From assembly GCF_004571025.1 (NCBI RefSeq), contig NZ_SPQT01000029.1:1-64000 (forward strand): 64,000 nucleotides of DNA, read 5' to 3'. This stretch comes from Bradyrhizobium niftali. Lineage in GTDB: Bacteria; Pseudomonadota; Alphaproteobacteria; Rhizobiales; Xanthobacteraceae. How positions within the stretch are numbered: the stretch's first letter is position 1; every line of letters starts with the position of its first letter. The position numbers and the translations under genes are program-made. Under the pieces are notes generated by a model that saw nothing but the letters and a program-made list of their open reading frames with translations, did no database searches and was not told the origin of the DNA. Below are positions 46,074-55,666 of this stretch, in pieces.

Positions 46074-47318
46074 TTGGGGCTTAAATCAATTCGAGCGGCA
46101 CTGCTGGGCGTGCTGGTCTCGGCAGGTTCGCTCGCCGTCCTGGCGCACGGTCTACTTGGCGCAGGTTCGCTGGTGACTGGAGTGTTGTTCGCCGGGCCCG
46201 TGGTGCTGTTGGTCGTGCTCGGCGAATGGCGCGGGTTGTCGCCAAACATCTGCGACGGGTTGTTTGGTCTGTTCGTGCTGTCCGCAGGCGCATCCATGCT
46301 GGTGAACGGCTTTGGCGGTGACGTTAAGGAAGCGGCACTATTCGCCATCACACTCGGCAGTTATGCGGCCGGGCGCCTGATGGGTCCGGACGATATCCGC
46401 ACTGGCGTGATCACGGTCGGTTCGATCACTGTGGCGGCAGGGACGCTGGCGACGCTTATTGCGCTGATCGAGCAGTGGTCCTGGCGACACGGCAAGCCGC
46501 TGGTGTTCGGCGAGTTCGATGCGGCGCCGGCGCAGTTCGCGATGCTGCTCGGTCTCGTCGTCCTGGCCGTCCCGACAAGCGTGTGCAGCTCGCGGCGCCT
46601 GATCGCTATCATCGTGGTCGCTGCTGTGCCGGCAGCGATCTTTGCCGCCTCAATGGTGCGCTTTACCTTCATTGCGCTGGCACTAGGACTGGCCGTCGAG
46701 GCAATGCTGGGGCCGCGGCTATTGAACCACAAAGCGGCAACGGGGCTGGCCGCCGTGGTTCTCTGCGCGATTTTAGCCGCGCTTGCGCTGCGCTGGCAAA
46801 CAACGCGGACCTTCGTCGATCACTCTTGGAATGCCGCGGGCGCCTGGTCGATCCCGTGCGAGGCGGTCGACCACGACAACTCGATCGAGATTCGCCAGCA
46901 GCTCTATCTCGACGCCCTGCGCATGCTGCCCGCCGGTGGGCCGTTCGGAATCGGGCTCGACGGCTTCACCGTCCGCGGCTGTATCAAAGGCGTCGGCGTG
47001 CACAATACCTTCCTGCAAGCGGCGCTCGAGTTCGGCTGGGTTGCTGGTGCCGCGCTGATCATGCTCGTTCTATGCGCCTGGCGCGACCTCCGTCCGATCG
47101 CGCGGATCTCGGCGGAGTATCGCTTCATCGCTGCCGCGCTGGTCTTTGTGGCGACGGTCTCGATGATGCATGGACGGATCAGTCGCGAGTGCGCGCTATT
47201 CGTCCTGCTCGGCTACGCAGCCCGGCTGCGCGGGCTGGCAATGGAGACCGCCGCCAAACGGATGCTGCGTCCTGTCGGCTTTGAGAGACCAGCAGACTGC
47301 AGCTCCCGCAGCGGTTGA
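46074..47318 (+). CDS. O-antigen-ligase-like membrane protein
   Basis: A 414-residue polytopic membrane protein with about ten helices. The large periplasmic loop and GVHNTFLQAALEFGWVAGA follow the Wzy/O-antigen ligase pattern, with RQQLYLDALRMLPAGGPFGIGLDGF before it. Such proteins join or polymerise lipid-linked surface sugars at the outer face of the inner membrane. The frame opens with TTG at 46074 and there is no strong ribosome site, and the gene sits just after the broken IS21, so the true N-terminus may have been lost or altered. The glycosyltransferase remnant downstream suggests a former surface-polysaccharide locus. Confidence 0.7.
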   Translation: MGLKSIRAALLGVLVSAGSLAVLAHGLLGAGSLVTGVLFAGPVVLLVVLGEWRGLSPNICDGLFGLFVLSAGASMLVNGFGGDVKEAALFAITLGSYAAGRLMGPDDIRTGVITVGSITVAAGTLATLIALIEQWSWRHGKPLVFGEFDAAPAQFAMLLGLVVLAVPTSVCSSRRLIAIIVVAAVPAAIFAASMVRFTFIALALGLAVEAMLGPRLLNHKAATGLAAVVLCAILAALALRWQTTRTFVDHSWNAAGAWSIPCEAVDHDNSIEIRQQLYLDALRMLPAGGPFGIGLDGFTVRGCIKGVGVHNTFLQAALEFGWVAGAALIMLVLCAWRDLRPIARISAEYRFIAAALVFVATVSMMHGRISRECALFVLLGYAARLRGLAMETAAKRMLRPVGFERPADCSSRSG

Positions 47319-47340
47319 GTACGGCATCGGGGCCGAGAAA

Positions 47341-48066
47341 TGCATAGTACGCACTTGTTGTGCGTGGGCACACTTGCGGCGCTCGCGCTTTATTTTTTGA
47401 TTTGACCGATTTGGGGGGCTCAATTCCCGATCGAGATTTGGTTCACCGAATCGTGGATCGCCTTCCATCAGGACGCTGCAGCGGCGAGATTGCCGCTGTA
47501 TCCGAGCGCCGATCAGCTTATCGTTAACAACTACCCGCCGCTCTCATTCTTCGTCGTGGGTGCGCTCGGACGTCTTTTCCGAGATAGTCTCTTCGTCGGA
47601 CGGGCGCTTTCGATTATTGGGCTTCTCACGCTCGCGGTAGAGATCGCGTTGTCCGTGAGGATCCTGGCCGGCCCACTGCTGGCGGGTGTCGTCGGCGGCC
47701 TGTGGTTCGTCGCGATCATGGCGCGCACAATGCGACGCGCTGCGTGGGCGCGAACGATCCGCAAATTGCCGGGCAAGCGATCGCGCGGGATTCGTTTGGT
47801 TCCTCGCGCGCGAGCGGTCGGGGCCCTCTCCTGTGTCGGCTTTGTTGGTGATGGTCCTAGCAGGCTTCTGGAAGCACAACATTATCGGGTTGCCTGCAAC
47901 CGCGGTTCTGTGGCTTTTGCTGCGCGACTGGCGCGCTGGGGCAAGGGCTGTGCTCATCAGTGCGCTCGCCGCGGCGGCTGGCCTGTTCGCCTGCGGCATG
48001 ATCTTCGGGACGGCGTTCTACACCAATCTTCTGACGAGCCGGGCTTACTCCGTGGCCATCTCGTGA
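47341..48066 (+). pseudogene. Glycosyltransferase family 39-like membrane protein, decayed
   Basis: Starting MHSTHLLCVGTLAALALYF, a TGA interrupts, then WFTESWIAFHQDAAAARLPL, NNYPPLSFFVVGALGRLF and SLFVGRALSIIGLLTLAVEI continue in frame until about 47730. Beyond that the membrane-helix sequence moves to another frame (PVSALLVMVLAGFWKHNIIG, AVLISALAAAAGLFACGM) and stops at 48066. The NNYPP-F-VV pattern and helices fit PMT/ArnT-type transferases. Only the N-terminal half remains. Confidence 0.65.
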
Positions 48067-48305
48067 GTCAGATCGGGACGTTGGCGAACGACAAGGGCGC
48101 GGGGCTCCGGTCCCGCGGACTCCGCCACCGCAGATCTAGCACCTCAACCGCGACGATAATCAGCGTTGATGACCCCATCTCCCGCCGCGTTCCTGCGCGA
48201 TCAGTACAACTTCCGAAGAACGTTCTATGTTTTGCCATTTCGGCGGAAGCCTATTGATCTCGCGCACTGGTTGAGATTGGATGCGGCGGTTTTTAGGGGG
48301 ATACC

Positions 48306-48629
48306 ATGCGTAATTTCATCGTAGCCGCGCTTGCTGTTGCGCTTGCCGGCTGCGCCTCATCTGCAGCGGGACAACAGCTCGCGCTTGAGGCTCAGGCTGT
48401 CTCGGCAAGAGCCGCGGCGCTATCCGGCGCGCAAGACAGTCAACGCACGAAGAACGCACTGGCCACCACCGCGGCTGTAGTCATTTTTTGGCCAGCAGCG
48501 TTCTTTGTTGGAGGCGACAAGCAAACGGCCGCGGAGCTCGCGCAGATGAAAGGCCAGATGGTCGCGCTCGAGCAGGCCTCCATTGCAAAGAAGTGCAACA
48601 TTCAGTTTCAGGAAAAATCATATGGCTAG
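48306..48629 (+). CDS. Small lipoprotein
   Basis: 107 residues with a signal peptide and lipobox (MRNFIVAALAVALAGCASS, Cys16 as lipid anchor). A central hydrophobic helix (TTAAVVIFWPAAFFVGGD) suggests a glycine-zipper-like membrane insertion, followed by a helix with AQMKGQMVALEQASIA. The stop overlaps the start of the TIR-domain gene by eight bases (ATGGCTAG), so the two are translationally coupled and probably work together. Confidence 0.75.
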   Translation: MRNFIVAALAVALAGCASSAAGQQLALEAQAVSARAAALSGAQDSQRTKNALATTAAVVIFWPAAFFVGGDKQTAAELAQMKGQMVALEQASIAKKCNIQFQEKSYG

Positions 48630-49329
48630 ATGCACAGCACCAAAAGAGGGCCATCGCTCAGCGAGCGCTGCAGCGGCCTGCCCTGCATGTCGTGGCAGCT
48701 GGGGTCGCCGTTACGGCGGCTACAGCTCTTACTCATCCCGGTCCTACTCGTCTCCGTCCTACTACTCGTCAGAGAGCAGCGGGGGCAGTCGGAGCAGCAG
48801 CGGGTCTGGCAGCCGCGTAAGGGCGCGATGGTCGCGACCCGGTTCGACCGTGATGTACACGCCGACCGAGGTGCGGGAGCTCACGCCGGTCCGCGAGGCC
48901 GTCGAGAAGCAAGCGACGCTTGACCTTCGGGACGTCTTTCTTTGCCACGCATGGGACGACCGGCAGGGGGCAGCCAAACAATTGCACGATCTGCTGGAGG
49001 CACGCGGTGTTAAGGTGTGGTTCAGCGAAAAGGACGTTGGCCTCGGCGTGCCATTACTCCGCGCCATCGACAGGGGGCTGGCGAACTCGCGGATTGGGAT
49101 CGTGCTGGTGACCCCTGCGCTGCTGCGCCGCCTCCCAAAAGAAGGCATTGCCGACAAAGAACTTTCGGTGCTCCTCGCCGGTGCGCGTCTCGTTCCCGTC
49201 GTGCATCAGACGACGTATGAAGCGCTCCGGGACGTCAGCCCTATGCTCGCCTCGCGAACCGGCCTCGACACAGCGGAAGAGTCAATGGCTGAGGTCGCAG
49301 CCAAGCTCGCCGAACTGGTCGCCCTTTAG
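48622..49329 (+). CDS. TIR-domain protein with Ser/Tyr/Gly-rich N-terminus
   Basis: 235 residues from the ATG that overlaps the lipoprotein stop. Residues 1-30 have a CPACRG knuckle; 31-65 are a low-complexity Ser/Tyr/Gly tract (SSRSYSSPSYYSSESSGG). From about 100 a TIR domain follows: DVFLCHAWDDRQGAAKQL, VWFSEKDVGLGVPLL, AIDRGLANSRIGIVLVTPAL. Many TIR domains cleave NAD; their catalytic Glu usually sits in the helix that here reads LLRAIDRGL, where Asp is found, so activity is uncertain. TIR proteins serve in immune signalling, phage defence and host manipulation. The coupled lipoprotein is an unusual partner. No type III signal or tts box was seen. Confidence 0.75.
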   Translation: MARCTAPKEGHRSASAAAACPACRGSWGRRYGGYSSYSSRSYSSPSYYSSESSGGSRSSSGSGSRVRARWSRPGSTVMYTPTEVRELTPVREAVEKQATLDLRDVFLCHAWDDRQGAAKQLHDLLEARGVKVWFSEKDVGLGVPLLRAIDRGLANSRIGIVLVTPALLRRLPKEGIADKELSVLLAGARLVPVVHQTTYEALRDVSPMLASRTGLDTAEESMAEVAAKLAELVAL

Positions 49330-50178
49330 CCCTATTGCGCGGGGTGGCCGACCCCACGTCGCACAAGCGGTCCGGGCGTGCGGCAGCCACCGGGCCGCCG
49401 CGATGCCGGCGGCTCGCACCGGTCCTCGTCACCCGATACGGCGCTACCCATCGCACAACATCCCATCGGCCTTCCAATAGGTGATTCTCAGACGACATCC
49501 CGCGTCGAATCGGCGCTCCACCATTTTAACGGAGCGCTGCGATTACGGAACCCGCCTCGTCGCGCGCGGCTGCACGTGCGCCAGCCAGTCGGGCTTTAGG
49601 AAGTTCGGCGAGGCCAAGCATAGCGAAACGAAAAATCTGGCTAACAGCATCTGTTACCCACCAGAACAGAGGTTCTAAAAGGTGGGTACGGTCCTCGGCA
49701 TCATCTGCGTCATCCGGGTGCTCGCCCCCGATGATTAGGGCCGGAATGTATGGATTGGCTCGGTGCTGTTCGCGATCGCGACGGCGGTTCTATTCTTCTA
49801 CATCTGATGGTGGATCGAAGAAGCGAGGCCCGGCAACGGAGGCGAATCCTAACCGAGCCTCGCGACCGCCGATCACCTCGCGGGATAGACCGGCGAGCAG
49901 GAAGGATGTCGCATGGCAGGCTGCCATTGTACGCGATAAGCGCTTTTTGACGCGAGATTACTGCAGTCCGATCGGTCAGCGGACAGCTTTCCTGCGCAGC
50001 GCATGCCCGCGCCGTGGATAACTGCCTGCTCCTTCGGTGCCGGCAGACCCCGGGGCGATGCGCAGGCATGACACCTCCCTGGACCTCCACCCCCGTCATC
50101 TGGAGGCGAAAGGGCCCCGGGTGGGGGGCTTTTTTTGTGCCCGGACTTTGTGGGCACCGCTAGCGGATTGAAATGAAA
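49330..50178. other. Stretch with a decayed small membrane-protein frame
   Basis: No intact gene. At about 49683-49805 a plus-strand frame reads GTVLGIICVIRVLAPDD, a stop, then WIGSVLFAIATAVLFFYI, which looks like a small two-helix membrane protein with one stop codon. A GC-rich hairpin with a seven-T run (GCCCC...GGGGGC then TTTTTTT, about 50112-50137) is a likely plus-strand terminator. Confidence 0.4.
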
Positions 50179-50203
50179 GAGGCCGCCAACTGAGGGCGGC
50201 CTC
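50179..50203 (-). terminator. Rho-independent terminator of the downstream-facing small gene
   Basis: GAGGCCGCC and GGCGGCCTC form a nine-base stem with a short loop; on the minus strand it is followed by TTTCATTTC. It lies just after the stop of the secreted protein gene ending at 50214. Confidence 0.6.
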
Positions 50204-50213
50204 TGGGTTTGAT

Positions 50214-50474
50214 CTAATTGCAGGTATCAATTGGATATTGATTAGAGCCGCCGATTCCGACGAAGTATTTGTTGCCGGCCTTGCAACGCGCTCTGCATTT
50301 AGGAAGTTCTTCACGGCATATCCCCATAGCGGCGCTTTGCCTTACCGCGTCAGGAACGTTTGCTTTCGCCCAACTCACGCACAACGCTCCTTGCTCGGTG
50401 CAGGAGCGAGCCGAGACGGTTTCAACCGAAGCTAAGCCGATTATGCCGATCAACAAAAACATGAAAAATCGCAT
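50214..50474 (-). CDS. Small secreted Cys-rich protein
   Basis: 86 residues: signal peptide MRFFMFLLIGIIGLASVETVSA (cleavage near 22), then a mature part with six Cys (SCTEQGALC, GICREELPKCRARCKAG, DTC) that could form three disulfides. A terminator follows. Such small periplasmic or secreted proteins occur widely in Bradyrhizobium without known role. The neighbour upstream on the same strand ends 18 bases earlier, so they may be co-transcribed. Confidence 0.65.
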   Translation of the reverse strand: MRFFMFLLIGIIGLASVETVSARSCTEQGALCVSWAKANVPDAVRQSAAMGICREELPKCRARCKAGNKYFVGIGGSNQYPIDTCN

Positions 50475-50492
50475 TTCTATGTCCCTCTTTTT

Positions 50493-50924
50493 TCAATTTC
50501 CAATATGCCGACGCCGCTGCGCCATGCCGATCTCATCGATCGCATCCGCCAGCCCTTCTAAGAACGCTCGGTGCCACGCATCATCATCGGGCAGCTCCCA
50601 TTCCCGCAGGCCGGCGACGTATCTGGTCAGAGCGATCACGCCCGCGATCGTGGCTGGCTTCGAACGGATGAGCACATTTGCATGCTCCGTGAGAGCCAGG
50701 TTCGTTTGGTCGGTGACTTCGTCGGCGGCAGCAAATTCGGCACCATCCTCGAGCTTAGCCGAAACCGACGCCGCCGCATCGTAGTGCGCGGACAGCTCGC
50801 GATGACGCTCGATTACTACGAAGATCAGATCCCGATCGGCTGCAGCAACCGACGGCGTGTAAATTTCTTGCGATGACAATGTTGGCCCCGAGCAAATTGA
50901 GGCCGATGTTAACAGCGCTGTCAT
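50493..50924 (-). CDS. Hypothetical protein
   Basis: 143 residues. After a weak, possibly secretory N-terminus the protein is helical and acidic: RDLIFVVIERHRELSAHYDA, DEVTDQTNLALTEHANVLI, TIAGVIALTRYVAGL, WHRAFLEGLADAIDEIG. This pattern recurs in uncharacterised Bradyrhizobium proteins. It probably shares a transcript with the secreted protein gene. The N-terminal 20 residues may not belong if a later start is used. Confidence 0.6.
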   Translation of the reverse strand: MTALLTSASICSGPTLSSQEIYTPSVAAADRDLIFVVIERHRELSAHYDAAASVSAKLEDGAEFAAADEVTDQTNLALTEHANVLIRSKPATIAGVIALTRYVAGLREWELPDDDAWHRAFLEGLADAIDEIGMAQRRRHIGN

Positions 50925-51170
50925 GACTAAAGTCGGCCCACGTTACTTGGTATGCGCTGGTTTTCTGCGCAGCCAAGCGCCTGCGTCGGTTGACTCCGTG
51001 CCTGCGACACAATGGACGGCTTTGGTGAGATTTAGCCTTGTTGATTCCTGGGCGATTTCGGGCGCCTTCAATTTTCCCGTTCAAAGGATTGGCATGGCGG
51101 CCCTCACGCTCGATCTGAAATTCCGTGTAGTGCCTGCGCCCCGCAAGGACCGACCGGCTACCTTCGACTG

Positions 51171-51326
51171 CCGACAATCAAAGATGCCGCCGAAGCCGCC
51201 TCAGCAACGGGCGCAATTCTCAGCGGGGTGGCGTCGGGCCAGATCAGGCCTGGCGAAGCTGCAGAAGTGGCCACATTGCTCGAGACGTTCGTGAAGGCAA
51301 GACCGCGGATTGAGCGCGCGTATTGA
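51171..51326 (+). pseudogene. C-terminal fragment of a DUF5681-like protein
   Basis: One frame reads LPTIKDAAEAASATGAILSG, then ASGQIRPGEAAEVATLLETF and ends with a stop. This helical pair is the C-terminal part of small rhizobial and phage-associated proteins of the DUF5681 type. The N-terminal part is absent upstream. Confidence 0.4.
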
Positions 51327-51639
51327 TCGGTTCGAAGGGATGACGAACCAATGAACTCAGGAACGGATTGCTCTCCTCGAGGCGGAGCGGAAGCCAGGAT
51401 TTTCAGGTGATCATCCGAACAATCTACGAAGGTCGTACCGGCGTCATCGCCGAGATGCTAGCGTGGCACGAGAGTGGTTCGTCTTCGGGGCAACCGTGTC
51501 CTTACAAAACCAAGCCTGGCCGGCTACCTTCCGACATACCATCCGGTTTACAGGCCGGCCAATTCCTACACGCCCACTCTATACGCATGTCATAGGCGAC
51601 GATCGGAAAAGCTACTACTCGGAAAAGAGGAGAATAAGC

Positions 51640-52080
51640 GCGACCCGGCCAAGGCCTTAAGAGCAATGCAGTGGTGGCATAGCCTCGACAGTCCGCCGTC
51701 GGGCGAAGATCGGACGATCGTCGAACGGGCGCCTATTCTCCGCGATCTGCTTTCGCGCGACCGAATCCCTGAATTGAGCGCGCCCAAATTCGAGGAGATC
51801 TGCATGCGCGTGTGGTCCATCCAGGATCATGCTCGTCGTTTGTCGAATTTCCATTGAACTTGCCGGGTGGCGAGAGGCACGACAAGTGCAAGAAGACAAG
51901 GTCGCTTGCGAAATTCCTCTGCAGCCGCCATTCAAAGAATGGATCGTCCGTTCTAGAAGCCATCTACAACGTTCTCCATGGCGTGCGGATGAACGCTTCC
52001 GCTTAGATTGTGGGAGGCGACCACCGATGCTCCCTGGCGCATTGAACATCCTCGGCGTCAGCGCACTAGGTGTTTAGTCC
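51640..52080 (+). pseudogene. Uncharacterised gene fragment, frameshifted
   Basis: In one frame: ALRAMQWWHSLDSPPSGEDR, TIVERAPILRDLLSRDRIPE and FEEICMRVWSIQDHARRLSN; the next frame continues with LNLPGGERHDKCKKTRSLAK and SSVLEAIYNVLHG; a third carries LWEATTDAPWRIEHP. The blocks are in consistent order, so they are the remains of one gene, cut off on the right just before an IS481 remnant. I do not recognise a named function. Confidence 0.5.
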
Positions 52081-52126
52081 CAAGCTTTGATGGTGCATTC
52101 TTATCGCACGATTCGAAGGATGCGCT

Positions 52127-52330
52127 ATGGGACCGGTTTTGCACGGCTGCGCCACCACGACGGAGGCAGTCCGTCGAGCAATACAAAATAGTCAAGAGAG
52201 CCTGAGAGGTCTCGCCAAGCGCTACGGGATCAACCAGAAGACTGTTGCGTAGTGGAAGCAGTGCGAGACCGTCGCCGATCGTTCGACTGGCCCTAAGGAA
52301 GCCAAGTCGACCATCGCGCACGCGACTTGG
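52127..52330 (+). mobile_element. IS481-family transposase N-terminal remnant
   Basis: MGPVLHGCATTTEAVRRAIQ followed by ESLRGLAKRYGINQKTVA, an in-frame TAG, then WKQCETVADRSTGPKEAK. This is the HTH start of an IS481-type transposase. The same segment is found at 60.5 kb. Nothing of the catalytic core remains here. Confidence 0.75.
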
Positions 52331-52803
52331 CGACTCAAACCGCCGGAGTGTCCCACGCTCTTCATCGCTGCTGCTTTAATGGAATTCCAGGACGGTCGAA
52401 TGCGAGCTCCAGTCAGGTAAGGACCAGCACACGAGTCAAGTGCGGATTGAGCCCTCCGGCAGCGGACGACGCGGCTTCAAGCTGATATTCGATCGATCCG
52501 TCGGGGGGGGGCACAGTCGAAAGACGAAACGGCAGAGTCTTCGAAATATCTTTTTTGGTTGGGGCCTCGCGGCACGGTTCTCACCGCGGAACTGTTATGG
52601 GCCATTCTGCGCGCGAATCCTGCGGGTATGAGTAGCAAACTGCAGAATTTATGCCTCGGGTTATTGCTGCTACGCTGCAGAGTGCGTGGCCATCTCTCGA
52701 CTATTCGCGCATGTATGATTCAGATGACAACCGAGTTCAATCTTATGTAACCAATCAAAACTAGGGGTTTCGCGAAACGATCTCATATCTAATTGGAAGT
52801 CTG
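52331..52803. other. Intergenic stretch before the chemoreceptor
   Basis: No gene. Contains a nine-G run at about 52501-52510. The final 60 bases are AT-rich and may hold the chemoreceptor promoter, but no GG-N10-GC motif is present. Confidence 0.35.
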
Positions 52804-54795
52804 ATGACCGCCCCTACAATCGCGAAACGGTTCCCATCAACGGTCCTTCGTCGGTTTCGACCGAGCCTACGCACTCAGATTGTTTTTTTGGGGATCGCGG
52901 GCGTGCTTGTCACTGGCGCGACTTGCGTCGCCGGACTCAATTATCTCGCGACGGCTCAGAGTGAGGTAAACGAGAGCGCCAATCTTCGCGCCCATCTGAC
53001 GTCTGTTTCTGAGGCCTTTCTTGAATCGCAGCAGCTGGCGTTGGAGTTTTTGCGCAAGCACGACGAAGCCGTGGTCGCGCGGCAAGCCGAGGGCCTCAAT
53101 AACGCACTGGCGGACCTTGGCCAAATCGAAGAGCGGGCCGCTTCCGCGCCCGAGGGCGATCCCCTGAGAGACGTGAAGTTCCTTCGCGCCGGAATCAACC
53201 TTTATGCGACTCGTTTTAATAACGTCGTCTCCGCGCAGCGGGTGCTCGGGCTCACGGAAAATGATGGACTCCAAGGTAAGGTTCGCGAAGCCGTGCATCA
53301 GGCAGAAGCGCGACTTGCACATTTCAATGAGCCGCACCTAACGATGTTGATGTTGATGATGCGACGGCATGAAAAGGATTTCATGCTACGTCATGAGGAG
53401 AGATATGGCGATGAGCTGGAAAAGCACGTCGTCGAATTCGAGGCCGCACTTGCTGCTTCAGAACTTGCCCCGGAATCCAAGAGTGAGCTGAAGAAGCTTG
53501 TTGCTTCTTATCGATCGAGCTTTCTTGCGTTTCTTGTATCGCAGCAGGCGCTGGACGACCAAGTTGACGATCTCGTCCAAATCTACGGTCGGAATCGTCC
53601 CTTTCTTTTGAAAGCGATAGCAGGCGCGGACGCTCGTGCTAGCTCTGCTGAAGAACGTGCGTCGCGCCTCCGAGAGGCTTTGGGGTGGGCAATCGGGCTT
53701 GCCACTCTCGGGATCGGCTTCGTTGCGGTGCTTGTTGGTCAGAAGCTGGCAAGGCTTATTAGTCGGATGAGCGAGGCGATGCGTCAACTTGCGGCCGGGC
53801 AGTTCGATGTCACGCTGCCGGGTCTTGGGCGTTCAGACGAGATCGGCGATATGGCTCAGGCCATGGAAGCGTTTAAGGTGAGATCGAGGGAAAAATTGCA
53901 AGAGGAACTTGCGGCGAATCAAGAGCAGGATCGCGTAGCCGCGAAGCGGCGCAAGGCGGAGCTTGGCGAGCTGGCCGGCACATTTGAACGCGCCGTTAGC
54001 AGCGTCATTGATACGATGTCTTCCGCATCGACCGAACTGGAGGCTTCCGCTCGGGAGCTGACAGAGACGGCACAGCTTACTCGGGAGATCTCTGATAACG
54101 TTGCGTCGGCATCGGAGGAGGCGTCAGCCAATGTTCAGCTGGTTGCTGCGGCAACGGAAGAGATGATGGCGTCCGCTTCCGAGATCGGCCGGCAGGTTGC
54201 GCGATCAACGGAGATCGCCCACGAAGCCGTGCGCCAGGCTGAAGAAACGGATCGCCGGATGAAGCGGCTATCGGCTGCTGCAACAAAAGTCGGTGGGGTG
54301 GTTGACCTAATTGCAGCGATCGCCAGGCAAACCAACCTTCTGGCGCTCAATGCAACAATCGAGGCCGCGCGTGCCGGCGGCGCCGGCCGCGGCTTTGCAG
54401 TTGTGGCGCTCGAGGTGAAGTCGTTAGCAACTCAGACGGCGAACGCGACCGTTGAAATCGGACAGCAGATTGCTGACATTCAGGCAGCGACACTGGAGTC
54501 GGCCCGCGCCATCACAAACATCGGAAACAGCATTAGCAGAATCTCACAAATTGCATCAGCGATTGCCGCGGCGACCGACCAACAGGGCGCAGTCACGAAA
54601 GATATTGCCCAAAATATTCAGCATGCGGCCGCGATGTCGACGACTGTCGCGGGCAACATCCGGCAGGTCGCGCAGAAGGCGTTTATCACAGGTGCATCAT
54701 CGTCGCAGGTGTTGAGGTCTGCCAACGTGCTTGCCCGAACCAGCCATCACCTTAAAAGCGAAGCCGATCACTTTCTCACCGGGATCCGATCATGA
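52804..54795 (+). CDS. Methyl-accepting chemotaxis protein
   Basis: 663 residues. One membrane helix at about 22-44, a helical periplasmic sensor domain (45-290) with MLMLMMRRHEKDFMLRH, the pattern of helical bimodular or CHASE3-like sensors, a second helix at about 293-315, HAMP (LARLISRMSEAMRQLAAGQF...DEIGDMAQAMEAFK) and a long signalling domain. The hairpin tip reads IARQTNLLALNATIEAARAG then GFAVVALEVKSLA, which binds CheA/CheW. No C-terminal CheR-docking pentapeptide is seen. Sensed signal unknown; possibly root or nodule compounds. Confidence 0.92.
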   Translation: MTAPTIAKRFPSTVLRRFRPSLRTQIVFLGIAGVLVTGATCVAGLNYLATAQSEVNESANLRAHLTSVSEAFLESQQLALEFLRKHDEAVVARQAEGLNNALADLGQIEERAASAPEGDPLRDVKFLRAGINLYATRFNNVVSAQRVLGLTENDGLQGKVREAVHQAEARLAHFNEPHLTMLMLMMRRHEKDFMLRHEERYGDELEKHVVEFEAALAASELAPESKSELKKLVASYRSSFLAFLVSQQALDDQVDDLVQIYGRNRPFLLKAIAGADARASSAEERASRLREALGWAIGLATLGIGFVAVLVGQKLARLISRMSEAMRQLAAGQFDVTLPGLGRSDEIGDMAQAMEAFKVRSREKLQEELAANQEQDRVAAKRRKAELGELAGTFERAVSSVIDTMSSASTELEASARELTETAQLTREISDNVASASEEASANVQLVAAATEEMMASASEIGRQVARSTEIAHEAVRQAEETDRRMKRLSAAATKVGGVVDLIAAIARQTNLLALNATIEAARAGGAGRGFAVVALEVKSLATQTANATVEIGQQIADIQAATLESARAITNIGNSISRISQIASAIAAATDQQGAVTKDIAQNIQHAAAMSTTVAGNIRQVAQKAFITGASSSQVLRSANVLARTSHHLKSEADHFLTGIRS

Positions 54796-55581
54796 TCCCT
54801 CGTCGAGATGCCATGCAAGGCTCGGGGAAGGCGCTCCAACACCGCCTGGCGCTCGCCGGGCTCCTGTTAGAGGCATTCTCCCCCACAGCGCCGTGCTCGC
54901 ATCCTTTGCTGGCCAAAGTCGGCTTTCCGCCACCCAATGTTGCCGTATTGCGTTTTGCGAAGCACGACGGCCCCGCCATGGGCGCGAGATTCTGAAAGTG
55001 TCCCCATATTCTGCCGCCTTGCATCGACACAGCTGCATCGAAGTAAATCAAATCCTTATCAGGGAGACTCTCGCGCCGACAATATTTGAGTGCCGCTCGA
55101 CACAAATGGGCCGCCGTCGTCATCCGCGCGCTCTCACTATACCACGAACAGTTCCTTATGACTTCCGATAGGTGTTTAAGCTCCACAGAAACGGGATCAC
55201 ACTTGAGACTGCGCATCAACAGCAGCTGAGCCTACAGCATGTAGTTCGCCGTCGGTTCCTCGGCTGAGCTTGCTTGCAATTCATCGCGGGGAGCGGACGT
55301 CCTCGCCGCCGAGTTGCGCGATAACCCAATTTGCAAAGGCTCGTACCGCCGATCTTTGTCGGCTCGCGCATGCTCCCCTTCTTCTTAGTTTGCAGCCAGC
55401 GTTGATGGTTGTCCGTCAGGCAGCTTTCCTTTTGTTAGGCTCGTTCTTTTTGAGCTTGCTCAGTGTTCTATTGACTATGCCATCGATGATGCGAGCGTCA
55501 TCGGGATAAGGATGATACGGATCCTGCTTCCTTTGGGGCTCGGCGCCAAAGCGGAGCCGAATCCGATCGGATAACCTGACC
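54796..55581. other. Stretch without a supported gene
   Basis: Overlapping chance-like frames. On the minus strand, 55400-55520 reads YPDDARIIDGIVNRTLSKLK with a basic end, a possible short gene fragment, but no start or family is visible. Confidence 0.35.
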
Positions 55582-55611
55582 TCGTCAGCTTATCGACAGC
55601 TGAGCTTCCTA
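55582..55611 (+). promoter_or_regulatory. tts box
   Basis: TCGTCAGCTTATCGACAGCT followed by GAGCTTCCTA matches the rhizobial tts box (GTCAGCTT-N-TCG-AAGCT core, then CC-TA) with few changes. TtsI binds this motif to switch on type III secretion genes when flavonoids activate NodD or NodVW. It lies 56 bases before the NopM-like effector start. Confidence 0.85.
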
Positions 55612-55666
55612 GCATGCGAACGTCTCGATCTAACCGATAGAGCCGCCTTATCGGCTGAGACCAAAC

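Noticed and set aside
42849..52510. Nine-G runs at 42.85 and 52.50 kb as possible phase-variation tracts
   Set aside because: Both lie outside any supported reading frame or promoter, so no switch can be argued.
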